Part shown: piece by piece, positions 34,488 through 51,276 of the stretch
Layout: the number at the start of each line of letters is the position of its first letter
Position numbering within the stretch: the first letter of the stretch is position 1
Assembly (NCBI RefSeq): GCF_001921215.1
Contig: NZ_MSIF01000003.1
Span: 1 to 64,000, forward strand
Length of the DNA stretch: 64,000 bases
DNA from: Actinophytocola xinjiangensis
GTDB taxonomy: Bacteria > Actinomycetota > Actinomycetes > Mycobacteriales > Pseudonocardiaceae
Direction of reading: 5' to 3'
Program-made: the position numbers and the translations under genes
The notes under the pieces: model-generated
Told to the model about the DNA's origin: nothing
Databases searched by the model: none
The model's input: the letters and a program-made list of their open reading frames with translations, nothing else

Positions 34488-37400
34488 GCCGCCACCTCGT
34501 TCCTTCCCTGGGCGGCGACCGTGATCGCCTCGCCCACCGGATCGTCCGCGATCGCCGTCACCAGCCCGTGCCGGACCGCCTCGGCCGCCCGGACCACGGG
34601 TTCGCCCGGCGCGCCGAACAGGGCGGTCGGGCCGGCGATCCGGTGGTCACAGGCGAGGGCGAGTTCCCGTCCCGCGCCCAGCGCCGGGCCGGTGACCGCG
34701 GCGACGGTCACCGCCCCGAGCCGGCGCAGCGCGGCGAGGGCCGGCGCCAGCAGCCCGGCCGGTTCACCGATGTCGGCGCCGACGCTGAAGCCCTGACCGG
34801 CGCCGGTCAGCACGACCGCCGACACGGTGTCGTCTGCGGCGAGCGCGGTGAGGGTCCCGGTCAGCTCGGCGGCCAGGGCGCGGTCGATCCCGTTGAGGGT
34901 GCCGGCGCGGTCCAGGGTCACCAGCGCGACCCCGGCGGCCGGGCGGTCGACCCGCACGAGCGGCGGCCGGCGCAACGCGGCGGCGATCTGTTCGCCGACC
35001 CGCCGCAGGTGCGGTTCGGTCATCATCGTGAAGTGGTCGCCGGGGACCTCGACGGTCCGGACCCGGCCGGTGGACAGTCGCGTCGCGGACGGCCGCAGCG
35101 CGCCGGCCAGGATCTCCGGCAGCGGCCCGGCGGCGTTGACCACGGCGACGTCGACCGGCACCGGACGTGGTTGGTACCCGGAACCGGCCGCCAGGGCGGC
35201 GGAGAACACACCGAACAGCCGGCGCACCAGGTTCAGCGACGCGCCGGCCGGCAGCACACCGGCCGCGACCGCCTGGTCCAGGACGAACCGCAGTCGACCC
35301 TCCTCGGTGTCCACATCGGACGGAATGGCGACCGGTGTGGCGTCCCACCGGTGCAGCAGCTCCCGGAGGAACCAGGTGTGCGCCAGGTCGGCCGTGGACT
35401 CCGAGGCCCGCACGTGCAGCGGGTCGACGAACACCAGCCGCTCGACCCGCTGGCCGGCGGCCACCAGCAGGTGGGTCATCTCGGCGGCGATCGTCGCACC
35501 GAGCGACCAGCCGCCGAGGTGGTAGGGCCCGTCGGGCTGGACCCGCCGGATCGCGTCGACGTAGTCGCGCGCCATGTCGGCGAACGACGTGCGCGGGCGG
35601 GTGCCGGGGTCGATCCCGGCGGCCTGCAACCCGTACAGCGGCCGGTCCGGCAGGTACCGGGCGAGCCCGACGTAGGGCAGCACGCTGCCGCCGATCGGGT
35701 GCACCAGGAACAACGGCGGCCCGGTGCCCTCGGTGCGCAGCGGCACCAGCGGGTCGGGTGCCGCGCGGACCTCGCCGAGCTGGGCGGCCAGGCCGGCGAC
35801 GGTCGGCGCGGCGGTCAGCCCGGCGATCGACAGCTCGACACCGAACCGCTTCTCCACGGTCACCACCAGCCGCATGGCGCTCAGCGACGTTCCACCGACG
35901 GCGAAGAAGTCGTCGTGCACGCCGACCCGGTCGACGCCCAGGACCTCCGAGACGATGTCGGCGATCGCCCGCTCGGCCGGGTCGCGCGGCGCGACGTAGG
36001 GCGGCCGTCCGGTGTCGGCCGGCCGGCGGGCGGCCAGAACGGCGTCGGCCCGCTTGCCGCTGGGGGTCAGCGGCAGGGCGTCGAGCCACTCCAGGTACTT
36101 GGGGTTGAGGTGCTCGGGCAGCCGGGCACGCAGCGCGTCGCGCAACGCGGCCAGGTCGACGGCGTCGCGGTCGCCGACCAGGTACGCGGTCAGGTAGCCG
36201 TCGCCGTCGGCCGCGGTGGCGCCGCCGGCCGCCCGCACGACGACCGCCGCCTCACGGACCGCCGGGGCCAGATCGAGGATCGCCAGTTCCACCTCGGCCG
36301 GCTCCACCCGGAACCCGCGCACCTTGACCTGCCGGTCGATCCGGCCGTCACACACGACCGCGCCGCCGGGCAGGCGCCGACCGAGGTCACCGGTGCGGAC
36401 CAGGCGGGCGCCGGGCGGGCCGTACGGGTCGCGGACGAACCGTTCGGCGGTGAGGTCGGGGCGACCCTCGTAGCCATCGGCCAGGCTGTTGCCGCCGAGG
36501 AAGATCTCGCCGGGGACGCCGTCGGGCACCGGCCGCAGCCGCTCGTCGAGCACCCGCACGACCGCGCCGTCGACCGGGTGGCCGATCGGTGGCAGCTCCG
36601 GGTAGCCGTCCGGGTCACCATCCATCGTGTACGCGGTGACCAGGTGGGTCTCGGTCAGGCCGTACTGGTTCTCCAGGATCGGGTCGGTCATTCCCTTGCA
36701 CAGCGCGCGGATCTCGTCGGTCACCCGCAGCTGCTCACCGGCCGGGGCGATGATCCGCAGCGCGCGCGGGCGCAGCGACAGGCGTTGCGCGGTGACCGCG
36801 AGCTGTTGCAGTGCCACGTAGGGCAGGAACATCCGCTCCACCCCGGCCCGGTCGAGCATCCCGAGCAGCCGCACCGGGTCCCGACGGTCCTGTTCGGACA
36901 CCAGGTGCAGCGTGCCGCCGCCGCAGAGGGTGGCGTAGACCTCCTGGAAGAACACGTCGAACGACGGCGGGGCGTACTGCACGGTGTGCGGCGCGCGGCC
37001 CTCGATCCGGCCGCTGGAGGCCGCCAGCTGCCAGGTCACCATGTTCGCCAGCGCGCGGTGGGGCAGCGCGACGCCCTTGGGCCGGCCGGTGGACCCGGAG
37101 GTGAACAGGACGTAGGCGGTGTCGGCCAGCGCGGGTGGTTCGGTGTCGGACGGCGCCGGGCCGGTCAGGGCGTCGGTGACCGGGAGGACGGTCGCCGGGT
37201 CGGTCACCAGGTGCGCGTGCCGCGGGGCGACGACCACGCGGAAGGGCCGGGCCTGGTCCTGCAGGTCGGCCAGCCGGCTCGCCGGGTAGGTGAGGTCCAG
37301 CGGGACGCAGGCCGCGCCGGCCAGCGCGATCCCGATGACCGTGGCGACCGCCTCCGGTGACCGTTCGAGCGCGACGCCGATCCGGCAACCCCGTGGGGCG

Positions 37401-40400
37401 CCCAGGGATCGCAGGGTGTGCGCGACCCGGCCGGCGGCCTCGTGCAGCGTGCGGTAGTCCCACCGGCGGTCGCCGTCGACCACGGCGACCGCGTCCGGGG
37501 TGCGGCCGGCCTGCCGGGCGAACAGGGTGACCACGTGCGGCGGGTCGGCCAGCGGTTCGGCGGCCGGCGGGGTCGCCAGTACGCCGAGGTCGACCTGGTC
37601 GTCCGGCTTGCGCACCACCAGCCCCAGGATGTCCACATAGGACTCGGCGATGAGGTCGGCCTGGCCGGGGGTGATCACCGCCGGGTCGCCGTCCACGCGC
37701 AGCGCCAACCCACCGGTACGCGGGTCGACGGCGGCGGTGACGGCCAGCAGGAAGTTGGTCTCCTCGTGGGCCTCGACACCCAGCAGCTCGATCCCGGCGG
37801 CCCGCAGCTGGTGGAAGTCGACGTAGTTGAACGAGGTCTCCAGCACCGGATCGCCGCCCAGATCGTCCTGGATCGCGCTCAACGGGTACTGGTGGTGCCG
37901 GGCCGAGGCGCGTTCCTGGGCGGCGACCCGCTCGGCGAGCCCGCCCCAGGTCACCGACTCCGTGCCGACCCGCAGCGGCATCGTGTTCAGGTACAGGCCC
38001 ACCGCGCGGTCCGCACCCGCCCGGGCGGGGCGGGCGTGGCTCACCAGGCCGGTGGTCAGGTCGGTCTCGCCGGAGAACAGGCGCAGCGTGAGACAGTGCG
38101 CGGCCAGCAGCACCGACTTCACCGGCAGGCCGCGCCCGGCGGCGAACGCCGTCAGGTCGGCGTGCAGGGCGGGCGGCAGGTCCCGCCACACCGAGGTGCG
38201 GCCGGCGGCCGCGCGGGGCTCGTGGCGGCGGAACCCGGGCAGGGTGGTCGCCCGCGAACCGGCCAGCAGCTCCCGCCAGTACTCCCGGCTGGGTTCCGAG
38301 GCCAGCGCGGCCCGTTCGGCGGCGACGAACTCGGCGTAGCCGGGCGGCTCGACGGCCGGTTCGGCGGGGACGTCGTGGCCGAGGCGGCGGCGGTAGTCGG
38401 TGAGCAGGTCCGCGAGCAGCGTCGCCAGGCTCCAGCCGTCGAACAGGGCGTGGTGGAAGGCGATCACCAGGTCGACGGTGTCCCCGTGCGGCCGGACCCG
38501 CACGTGGAACAGCGGGGCGCGGTCGAGCCGGTAGTCCCGGCGCCGCCAGCGTTCGACGTGCGCGTCGACGGTGTCCGCGCCGTCGATCTCCAGCGGCGGC
38601 GCGACGTCGTGGTGCACGAGCTGCAACGGTTCGGTCAGGTCACCGAGCCGGAACGAGGTCCGCAGCGCGGGATGCCGGGCGACGAGCGCGGCGAACGCGG
38701 CGCGGAAGGTGTCCTCGTGCCAGTCCAGCCGCAGCCGGTAGCGGAACACGTCGCGGTAGCGGGTCGAGCCGTCGTGCTCGCGGCTGTGGAACAACATGCC
38801 CAGCTGGAGGCGGGTCACCGGGTAGGCGTCGGCCGCGTGCGCGACCTTGGGCCGGTCGACCCCGGCGACCAGCGCGAACGGGGCCAGGCCGGGCGCCGGG
38901 GACACCGGGGCGGACCGGCCGGCGAGGACCTCGGCGAGACCGTCGACCGTGGGGTGCTCGGCGACGTCGTGCGGTCGCAGGTCCAGCCCGTGGCGCTCGG
39001 CCAGCGCGCACACCCGCAGCACCAGGATCGAGTCGCCGCCCAGGGCGTAGTAGTTGTCGTGGAGCCCGACCTGGTCGACCTCCAGGACCTCGGCGAGGAT
39101 CCCGGCCAGCGTCGCCCGCGTGCCGGTGGCCGGCGCCGGGGTCCGCCCCGGAGCCGCCGGCAGCGCCGCCCGGTCGACCTTTCCGTTGGGGGACAGCGGG
39201 ATACGGTCGATCCGGTGGAACCGCGCGGGGATCATGTAGCCGGGCAACCGCTGCGCCAGGTGCGCCCGCAGGTCCTCGACCGGCAGGTCGTGGCCGGCGA
39301 CGTAGTGCGCGACCAGGTGGGTGCCCCGCTCCGGTGAGCTGACGTCGACGACCACCACGTCGCGCAGGTCCGGCAGCGCCGCCAGGGCGTGCTCGACCTC
39401 GCCCAGCTCGACCCGGTTCCCTCGGATCTTGACCTGCCGGTCGAGACGCCCGAGGTACTCCAGCTCACCCGAGGCCAGCCAGCGCGCCAGGTCCCCGGTG
39501 CGGTACATCCGACCGGGGTGGAACGGATCGTCGACGAACCTCCGCGCCGTCAGCTCCGGCCGGTCGAGGTAGCCCCGCGCCACGCCCACGCCCGCCACGC
39601 ACAGCTCCCCCGCGACGCCGACGGGCTGCGGCAGACCACCGGGATCCAGGACGTAGACCCGGGTGTTGTCGATCGGGCGGCCGATCGGCACGCGTTCACC
39701 GCCGGGCGCGCACTCGTGGTAGGTGACGTCGACGGTCGTCTCGGTCGGCCCGTACAGGTTCACCAGTCTCGGGCGGTGGCCCGCGGTGACCCGGTCGAAC
39801 CGCTCGACCAGCCGCGCCGGCAACGCCTCGCCACTGCAGAACACCGCGCGCAGGGTGCGGATCCGGGCGAGGAGGTCGGGCCGGCGCTCCAGCAGGTCGA
39901 GCACCGGCTCCAGCATGGCCGGCACGAAGTGCACGACCGTCACGCCGTGCGCGGCGATCCGGTCCAGGATCGCCAGCGGGTCGTTCTCCGCGCCGGGCGG
40001 CAGCAACGCGACACCCGCACCCTCGACCGCCCACCAGAACAGCTCCCACACCGACACGTCGAACGAACTGGGGGTCTTGTGCAGGACCACGTCGTCCGGG
40101 CCCAGCGGGGTGAACCGCTGCATCCACGCCAGCCGGTTGACCACCGAGCGGTGCTCGACCAGCACGCCCTTGGGCCGGCCGGTGGAGCCGGAGGTGTAGA
40201 TGACGTAGGCCAGGTCGCGCGCGGTCGCCGTCGGCTCCGGCGCGGTCGCCGGCTCGTCCCGGGGCGCGTCGACGTCGATCACGGTGGTGCCCGGCGGGAC
40301 GGCGGCCGGCGGGTCGCCCCGGACCAGCAGCACGCCGGCCCGGCTGTCGGCCAGCAGGAACTCGATCCGCTCGGCCGGGTGACCGGGGTCGACGGGCACG

Positions 40401-41943
40401 TAGGCACCGCCGGCCGTCAGCGTCGCGAGCAGGGCCACCAGCAGCTCCGGACCGCGTTCGATCGCCACCGCGACCCGCTCCCCCGGCCGGATCCCGGTGG
40501 CGCGCAGGGCGTGCGCCAGCTGGTTGGCCCGCCGGCCCAGCTCGGCGTAGGTCAGGGCCCCGCCCTGCCAGGCCACGGCCACGCGCTCGGGATGGGCGGC
40601 GACCCGCTGGGCGAACAGGCCGTGCACGGTCTCGGTGTCCCGGTAGGCGACGGTGGTCCGGTTGCGCTCCACGACCAGGTCGTGGTGTTCGGCGGGGGTC
40701 AGCATCGGCAGCCGGGACAGCGGCTCGTCCGGGCGGTCGAGCCCGGCGAGCAGCAGCGCCATCAGGTGCCGGCCGACGGACTCGATCGGCAGGTCGTCGT
40801 CGAACACGGCCGGGTCGTGGTCCAGCTCGACGACGACGTCGTCGGCGCGGCCGTACTCCCGCACGGCGATCGCCAGCGGGTAGGGGGTGTGGCCGTGCGG
40901 CCAGCCCTGCCACTGGTCGACGGCGTCGAGCAGGCCGTCGAGCAGGCCGTCGAGCAGGCCGTCGGGCATCCGGGTGAACGTGACGGTGACGTCGAACAGC
41001 TGGCGGGTGCGCAGTGCACGCAGCAGGTCGCCCAGCGCGACCCGCTCGTGTTCCTTGGCGGCCAGGACCTGGTGCTGGGCCTGCCCCACGAGCTCGGCCA
41101 TCGACGCGGCGGCCGAGGGCGCCAGCCGGACCGGCACGGTGTTGGCGAGGTTCCCGACGACCCGCGCGTCCCGGGGATCGGCGCGGTTGTCGAACGGAAT
41201 GCCGACGACGACCTCCCCGGCGGAGTGCACCCGGCCGAGGTAGGTCGCGACCGCCGCGACCAGGTGGGCGTAGAACGTGTGCTCCCCGGCGGCGAACCGG
41301 TCCAACGTCGCCCGGTCGATGGTGAACGTGTGCCGCCCGGGCGGTTCTCCGTTCGCCCGCCGGGTGAACAGCGCCGGCACCACACCGTCCATCGCGGACT
41401 TCAGGGCCTCGGCCGAGCCGGCCCACTCCGGCGAGTTCCGCGACTCCCGCTCCCGCCCGACGTGATCGAGGAAGGACCCGTCCGGATCGGCCCCCGACAA
41501 CAGCTCCGCGAGGGCGACGAACAGGGCCGTGCCGTCAACCTGAAGGTGGTGGGCCCGGAGGAACAGGTAGGTCACCGCCGCGTCCCGCACGACGACGGCC
41601 GCGCGGCAGATCTGCCCGGCGGTCAGGTCGACCGGCTCGAGGGCGCGCTCGTCCATCCAGGCGGTGCAGGCGGCCTCCGGGTCGGCCGCCCCCGACAGGT
41701 CCACCACCTCGACCGGCCCGGGCTCGGTGTCCACCCACTGGTAGGGGACGCCGTCGTCGACCCCGAACCGCAGGCGCAGCGCGTCGTGGCGGGCGAGCAT
41801 CCGCCGGGCCGCGCCGGCCAGCGCGTCGGCGTCGACCGCCCCGGTGAAACGCAACCGGCCGGCGACGTTGTAGCTGGGCCGGCCGGGGAAGGCGGCGCAG
41901 GCGGTCCAGAGGTCGCGCTGGTAGGCGGTCAGCGGGGTGCGGG

Positions 41944-41947
<4 letters not shown>
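34484..41947 (-). CDS. NRPS: C-A(Ser)-PCP-C-A-PCP-TE plus crotonase-like domain
   Basis: A 2487-residue synthetase. C1 1-430 with HHLQVDG at 133. A1 445-930 with YTSGSTGRPKG (584), NLYGPTE (730) and NGKVDR (921). Its pocket residues read D-V-W-H-F-S-L-V-D-K, the classic serine code. PCP1 has GGDS (970-973). C2 1040-1460 with HHALFDG at 1165. A2 1470-1970, with FDVFFQE and QYGLTETH and the code D-V-Q-F-A-A-Q-L-V-K, substrate unknown. PCP2 has GGTSL (2018-2022). TE 2075-2320 with GWSLG (2146-2150) and His in GDHF. Residues 2328-2487 resemble an enoyl-CoA hydratase/isomerase (FSVGADI, GPALGAGRELALACDHRIA) but are about 100 residues short. No epimerase is present. The GTG start overlaps the PKS stop, and C1 should accept the PKS acyl chain. 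Confidence 0.93.
40925..40960. repeat. Three tandem 12-bp units inside the NRPS C1 domain
   Basis: GTCGAGCAGGCC is repeated three times in a row, followed by an imperfect fourth unit, encoding a repeated Leu-Leu-Asp-Gly around residues 331-342. It lies in a loop of the first condensation domain. Replication slippage is the simplest origin, and it may also be an assembly error. Confidence 0.7.
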
Positions 41948-48093
<6,146 letters not shown>

Positions 48094-48388
48094 GTTCGTC
48101 TCCTTCGCCGCGTGCCGGACCGGATGGAGTCAAGCAGCAGAAGGTTCGTCGACGTAAGCCTGACCGTCAACGCAATTAATGGGTTGGCAGAATTGTTGGG
48201 CCTCGCCCCGAAGAATTCCCCGGTCACCGCGCCCGACTGGCAGACACCGCAGATTCTGTCAACGACCGCCACGAGCCTGCCTCGACCGGCGCCCGAGCGT
48301 GTACAGGCACCGAAGGTCGCCCGCCGGCCCCCTGCCGGGCAGAACTACCATCTGCGCGTGATCGTCCCCCGGCCGACCGGCGGCACCG
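48094..48388. promoter_or_regulatory. Promoter region of the PKS-NRPS operon
   Basis: 295 bases between the divergent PKS gene and a small membrane-protein gene. It includes an AT-rich patch (about 48165-48200) unusual for the window. On the minus strand TTGACG (48170-48165) could be a -35, with a weak -10 near 48147-48141. No pathway-specific regulator gene lies in or next to the cluster, so control probably comes from elsewhere. A few short frames here look non-coding. Confidence 0.35.
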
Positions 48389-48724
48389 ATGCCTGAGCAG
48401 GTCCGCCGCGCGCTGCTGCTCGCCGGCCTGGCCGCCACCGTCTGGTCGACCGTCCGCGTCGCGCTCCTGCTCACCGGCAACGAGAGCCTGGTCCTGGCCG
48501 ACGACACCCACGGCTACCAGGCGGTCCTGTCCCTGCTGCTGATCCCGTTCCTGCTGGTCGCCGCGATCGCCCTGACCACCGAGTGGCGCGACCCGGCCGG
48601 ACCGTGGCGCGTCACCCCCGGGGTGGCACTACTGCTGTCCGCCCCGCTCAGCGGCCAGATCGCCCTCGCCACCGCCGCCCTGGGCGTGACCATCGCCACC
48701 ACGCCCCTGCTCCGCCGCCGCTGA
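48389..48724 (+). CDS. Small hypothetical membrane protein
   Basis: A 111-residue protein with three hydrophobic segments: ALLLAGLAATVWSTVRVALLL, VLSLLLIPFLLVAAIAL and LSGQIALATAALGVTIAT. No domain is recognised. It is divergent from the PKS operon and convergent with another small membrane-protein gene, separated by one base. ATG 48389; no strong Shine-Dalgarno sequence. Function unknown. Confidence 0.65.
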   Translation: MPEQVRRALLLAGLAATVWSTVRVALLLTGNESLVLADDTHGYQAVLSLLLIPFLLVAAIALTTEWRDPAGPWRVTPGVALLLSAPLSGQIALATAALGVTIATTPLLRRR

Positions 48725-48725
48725 C

Positions 48726-48995
48726 TCACCACCCGAACGCCGCGGCCACCACCGCCACGACGATCGCCAACCCCACCAACCCGATCGAGATCCACGCCCG
48801 CTCCACCGCCCGCGACCCCGCCCCGGCCACCAACGCACCGACCGCGAACCCGCCGGCCGCGACCAACGGCACCCCCACCCCGACCCCGACCACCGTCGAC
48901 CCCCGCGTGATCACGAACGCCGCCATCAGCGGCCCGAACACCACGGTGAACACGGCCACCCGACGACGCAACGGTCCCCACACATCCGTCGCCAC
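48726..48995 (-). CDS. Small hypothetical membrane protein
   Basis: An 89-residue protein with three hydrophobic segments (VAVFTVVFGPLMAAFVI, VGVGVGVPLVAAGGFAVGALVAGAG and ISIGLVGLAIVVAVVAAA). No domain is recognised. ATG 48995, with GGAGGTGT just upstream as ribosome-binding site (minus strand), which supports real translation. It converges on the preceding small membrane-protein gene. Function unknown. Confidence 0.65.
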   Translation of the reverse strand: MATDVWGPLRRRVAVFTVVFGPLMAAFVITRGSTVVGVGVGVPLVAAGGFAVGALVAGAGSRAVERAWISIGLVGLAIVVAVVAAAFGW

Positions 48996-49100
48996 GACAC
49001 CTCCATTTGGGTGACTACCGGCATACGTCCCACGATCACACAGACAAGGACGATGTGACCGTGCGAAGCTACCATCGCTACGTCAACAGATGGGGGATCT

Positions 49101-50252
49101 GTGAGCTTCTCCGTTCACCCTGAAGCACTCGAGTTATACGCGAAACTCGTCGAGCGAAACGGCATCAATCTCTCCCTAACCAATGTCCATCTCGTGGATC
49201 AGTCACGACTTGATAATATCGATGGATTATGGATACAACATCTGATCGATGCGCACACACAGACCGTCGATCGCATGCGGGACAGCCTGGCTCGAGGCTT
49301 TCGCCAACTGGGAGAAAGCGCAGATGAATTGCTTCGCACGGCCGCACATTACCGTTCGTCCGACGAGTCCGCAGAAGCGGACATTGACGCAAGTTACCCT
49401 GGGGCCCCGCGTCCACCAATCGACGCCCCGTGGCCGGCCATCACACATCGACCGGGCGAGCAGGGTCCAGTTGAAGTGACGGCGGGCGAGGACATACACT
49501 ATCCACTGACTCATCTTACCGAGCCGGGCGACCCACCCGACTTCAGTGACCCCATGGCCTTGTTCAACACCATGGGTGACTACCTTAGTCCGACCTGGTG
49601 GATCAATCAGGTACTGAACGACACCATCGGCCTGAACCCGATGGAATACGTCAACCAGCTCGTGGTCGGCGACTGGAAAGGATTCGCCCGATGCGGAACA
49701 ATGTGGGCCCAACTCGCAGAATCCTCTGAAAACATCGGCGACAACATCAAGAATGGTCTCCGATGGCTTGCCGCCGAATGGCAGGGCAACGCCGGCGACG
49801 CCGCGACACACTATTTCGATTATGCCGAAAAGGCTTTACAGAGTCACGCGGATGTGTTTCGGGTACTACACGACCAGTATGTCGAGATGGCCCGAGATGT
49901 GTGGCTGTGCTCGAAAACCCTGGCCGATATCATCAAGGCCATAATGGATGCCGCCATAGTGGCCGGACTGGCAGTCCTCGCCGCAGCGACGTTCTCGTGG
50001 ACCGGCATCGGCGCCGGAATATCGTGGAGCGTAGCCGCATGGGAATGCTCACAGATCGTGAAATTGTGGGCAGAGGCCAGCGCCGCGATCTCCACAACCC
50101 AGACCGCGATCACGGGATTCGTCGGAATTTTCACATCGCCAGACGAGGTCTCATTACGGGAGATCACACCGACGCCGATGCCGGCCGTAAGCTACGATCA
50201 CCCGGGAGTGTCGCAAGGACCTCGCCAACCCCGAAAGCGTGGCGAGTTATGA
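49101..50252 (+). CDS. WXG100/EspC-like ESX-associated protein
   Basis: A 383-residue protein. The N-terminal 90 residues are helical and resemble EspC/DUF2580-type ESX substrates (SFSVHPEALELYAKLVERN and a second helix ending in HYRSSDE). A Pro/Asp-rich linker follows. A second helical hairpin carries a WxG turn (AAEWQGNAGDAATHYF, Trp227-Gly229), and a hydrophobic stretch (about 285-315) could enter a membrane. No toxin domain is attached. GTG 49101 is preceded by GGGGGA. It overlaps the next gene (ATGA). Composition is clearly lower in GC than its neighbours, which suggests acquisition from elsewhere. Type VII secretion genes themselves are not in the window. Confidence 0.7.
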   Translation: MSFSVHPEALELYAKLVERNGINLSLTNVHLVDQSRLDNIDGLWIQHLIDAHTQTVDRMRDSLARGFRQLGESADELLRTAAHYRSSDESAEADIDASYPGAPRPPIDAPWPAITHRPGEQGPVEVTAGEDIHYPLTHLTEPGDPPDFSDPMALFNTMGDYLSPTWWINQVLNDTIGLNPMEYVNQLVVGDWKGFARCGTMWAQLAESSENIGDNIKNGLRWLAAEWQGNAGDAATHYFDYAEKALQSHADVFRVLHDQYVEMARDVWLCSKTLADIIKAIMDAAIVAGLAVLAAATFSWTGIGAGISWSVAAWECSQIVKLWAEASAAISTTQTAITGFVGIFTSPDEVSLREITPTPMPAVSYDHPGVSQGPRQPRKRGEL

Positions 50253-50638
50253 AACATCGAGACTATGACCCCCTTGCCGACCTCACACTTTCCCCTGCGC
50301 ACAGATTGGCGGCACAGAAACAGTTGACCATGCTCGCCAAGCAGACGAACATTCCCGAACTTCGCGATCTTGCTCGCGAGGTGTTGTCCGGTCGCGTAAA
50401 CCTTCGCGGCGCATTGAACGATCCCCGCGCCACCACCGTTCTGCAGGAACAGTCCGAACGATTCTCAACCTGGTATCGCGAGCTTTCCGTTGATGAACGC
50501 ACCGAACATGAAAACGAAGCAGAGCAGTTCGCGAAGGACGCCAGCTCCTTCGCGCCTGGGCCTGAACCCACTGGAATCCGCCGTCGGCCCCACACGGAGG
50601 AAGATGACGATGAAGAACCGTCCACCATCTTCCGGTAG
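50249..50638 (+). CDS. Small hydrophilic acidic-tailed protein of WXG cassette
   Basis: A 129-residue soluble protein. The N-terminal part is helical (SPAHRLAAQKQLTMLAKQTNIPELRDLAREVLSGRVNL), followed by a probable coiled segment (LQEQSERFSTWYRELSVDERTEHENEAEQF), and it ends in an acidic run (EEDDDEEPSTIF). The pattern resembles small ESX-associated accessory proteins in actinobacterial WXG operons, but I recognise no named family. ATG 50249 overlaps the stop of the WXG-like gene, and its end overlaps the lipoprotein start. It is probably a partner or chaperone of the upstream protein (inference). Confidence 0.65.
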   Translation: MKHRDYDPLADLTLSPAHRLAAQKQLTMLAKQTNIPELRDLAREVLSGRVNLRGALNDPRATTVLQEQSERFSTWYRELSVDERTEHENEAEQFAKDASSFAPGPEPTGIRRRPHTEEDDDEEPSTIFR

Positions 50639-51188
50639 AACGCAGAGGTGGCTCGTCGTTCTGGGACTTGTCGCGGTGGCGGCCCTGACGAGCTGCTCGG
50701 ACGGGACACCCGCGGATCCGAAGGCGCCTCGGGCGGAAACAGTGAACGTTTCCGCACCCGAAGCTACGGAATGGATGGCGGACTTCTGCACCACCGCCAG
50801 CGAGCTACGCACCGGACTATGGTCCAGCGGGGCGGGGGATGGACCGTTGCGGGAACGGTTTCAGAATCAGTTGGACACCGCGGCGCAGAAGGTCGCCACG
50901 ACTCTTGATCGCCTTCCCAGCCTGTCCGATTCACCCGTCGGGGGAGGTGATGCCGCGGTGGCGCAGTTCGGTGATGCACTGGGCGAACTTCACGAATCGC
51001 TGGTGCGTGGCCGTGCTGCCCTCGACGCACTGCCGGAGAACGCCACGGAAGACCAGAACGCGACGGTGGTCGCCCAGGTGTGGCCGCGTGTGGCCGCTCG
51101 GGCCGCGGATCCGTTCACCGGGGTAACCGTGTCCGCCGCGATGCGTACCGCGGCGGACACATCCGCATGTGCCCCCTTCTCTTTTTAG
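50610..51188 (+). CDS. Small lipoprotein of WXG cassette
   Basis: A 192-residue lipoprotein. The signal peptide (MKNRPPSSGRTQRWLVVLGLVAVAALTSC) ends in lipobox LTSC. The mature part is helical, with one Cys near each end (DFCTTASELRTGLW and TSACAPFSF) likely to form a disulfide. I chose ATG 50610, 9 bases after GGAGG, over ATG 50604, which is too close to that site. It overlaps the preceding gene by 29 bases. No family recognised. It may be a surface partner of the WXG-like protein. Confidence 0.7.
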   Translation: MKNRPPSSGRTQRWLVVLGLVAVAALTSCSDGTPADPKAPRAETVNVSAPEATEWMADFCTTASELRTGLWSSGAGDGPLRERFQNQLDTAAQKVATTLDRLPSLSDSPVGGGDAAVAQFGDALGELHESLVRGRAALDALPENATEDQNATVVAQVWPRVAARAADPFTGVTVSAAMRTAADTSACAPFSF

Positions 51189-51276
51189 GAGCGTTTCGAT
51201 CAGGCGCCGGGCCCACGAGAAAGATCGCCTAGTGGCCGTGCGCGTCGTTGTCGGCGAGGAGCCGGCTGCGGTGGTC

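Noticed and set aside
49101-50252. Polymorphic toxin with WXG100 leader
   Set aside because: The C-terminal part has no nuclease, ADP-ribosyl or peptidase motif, and no immunity gene is apparent.
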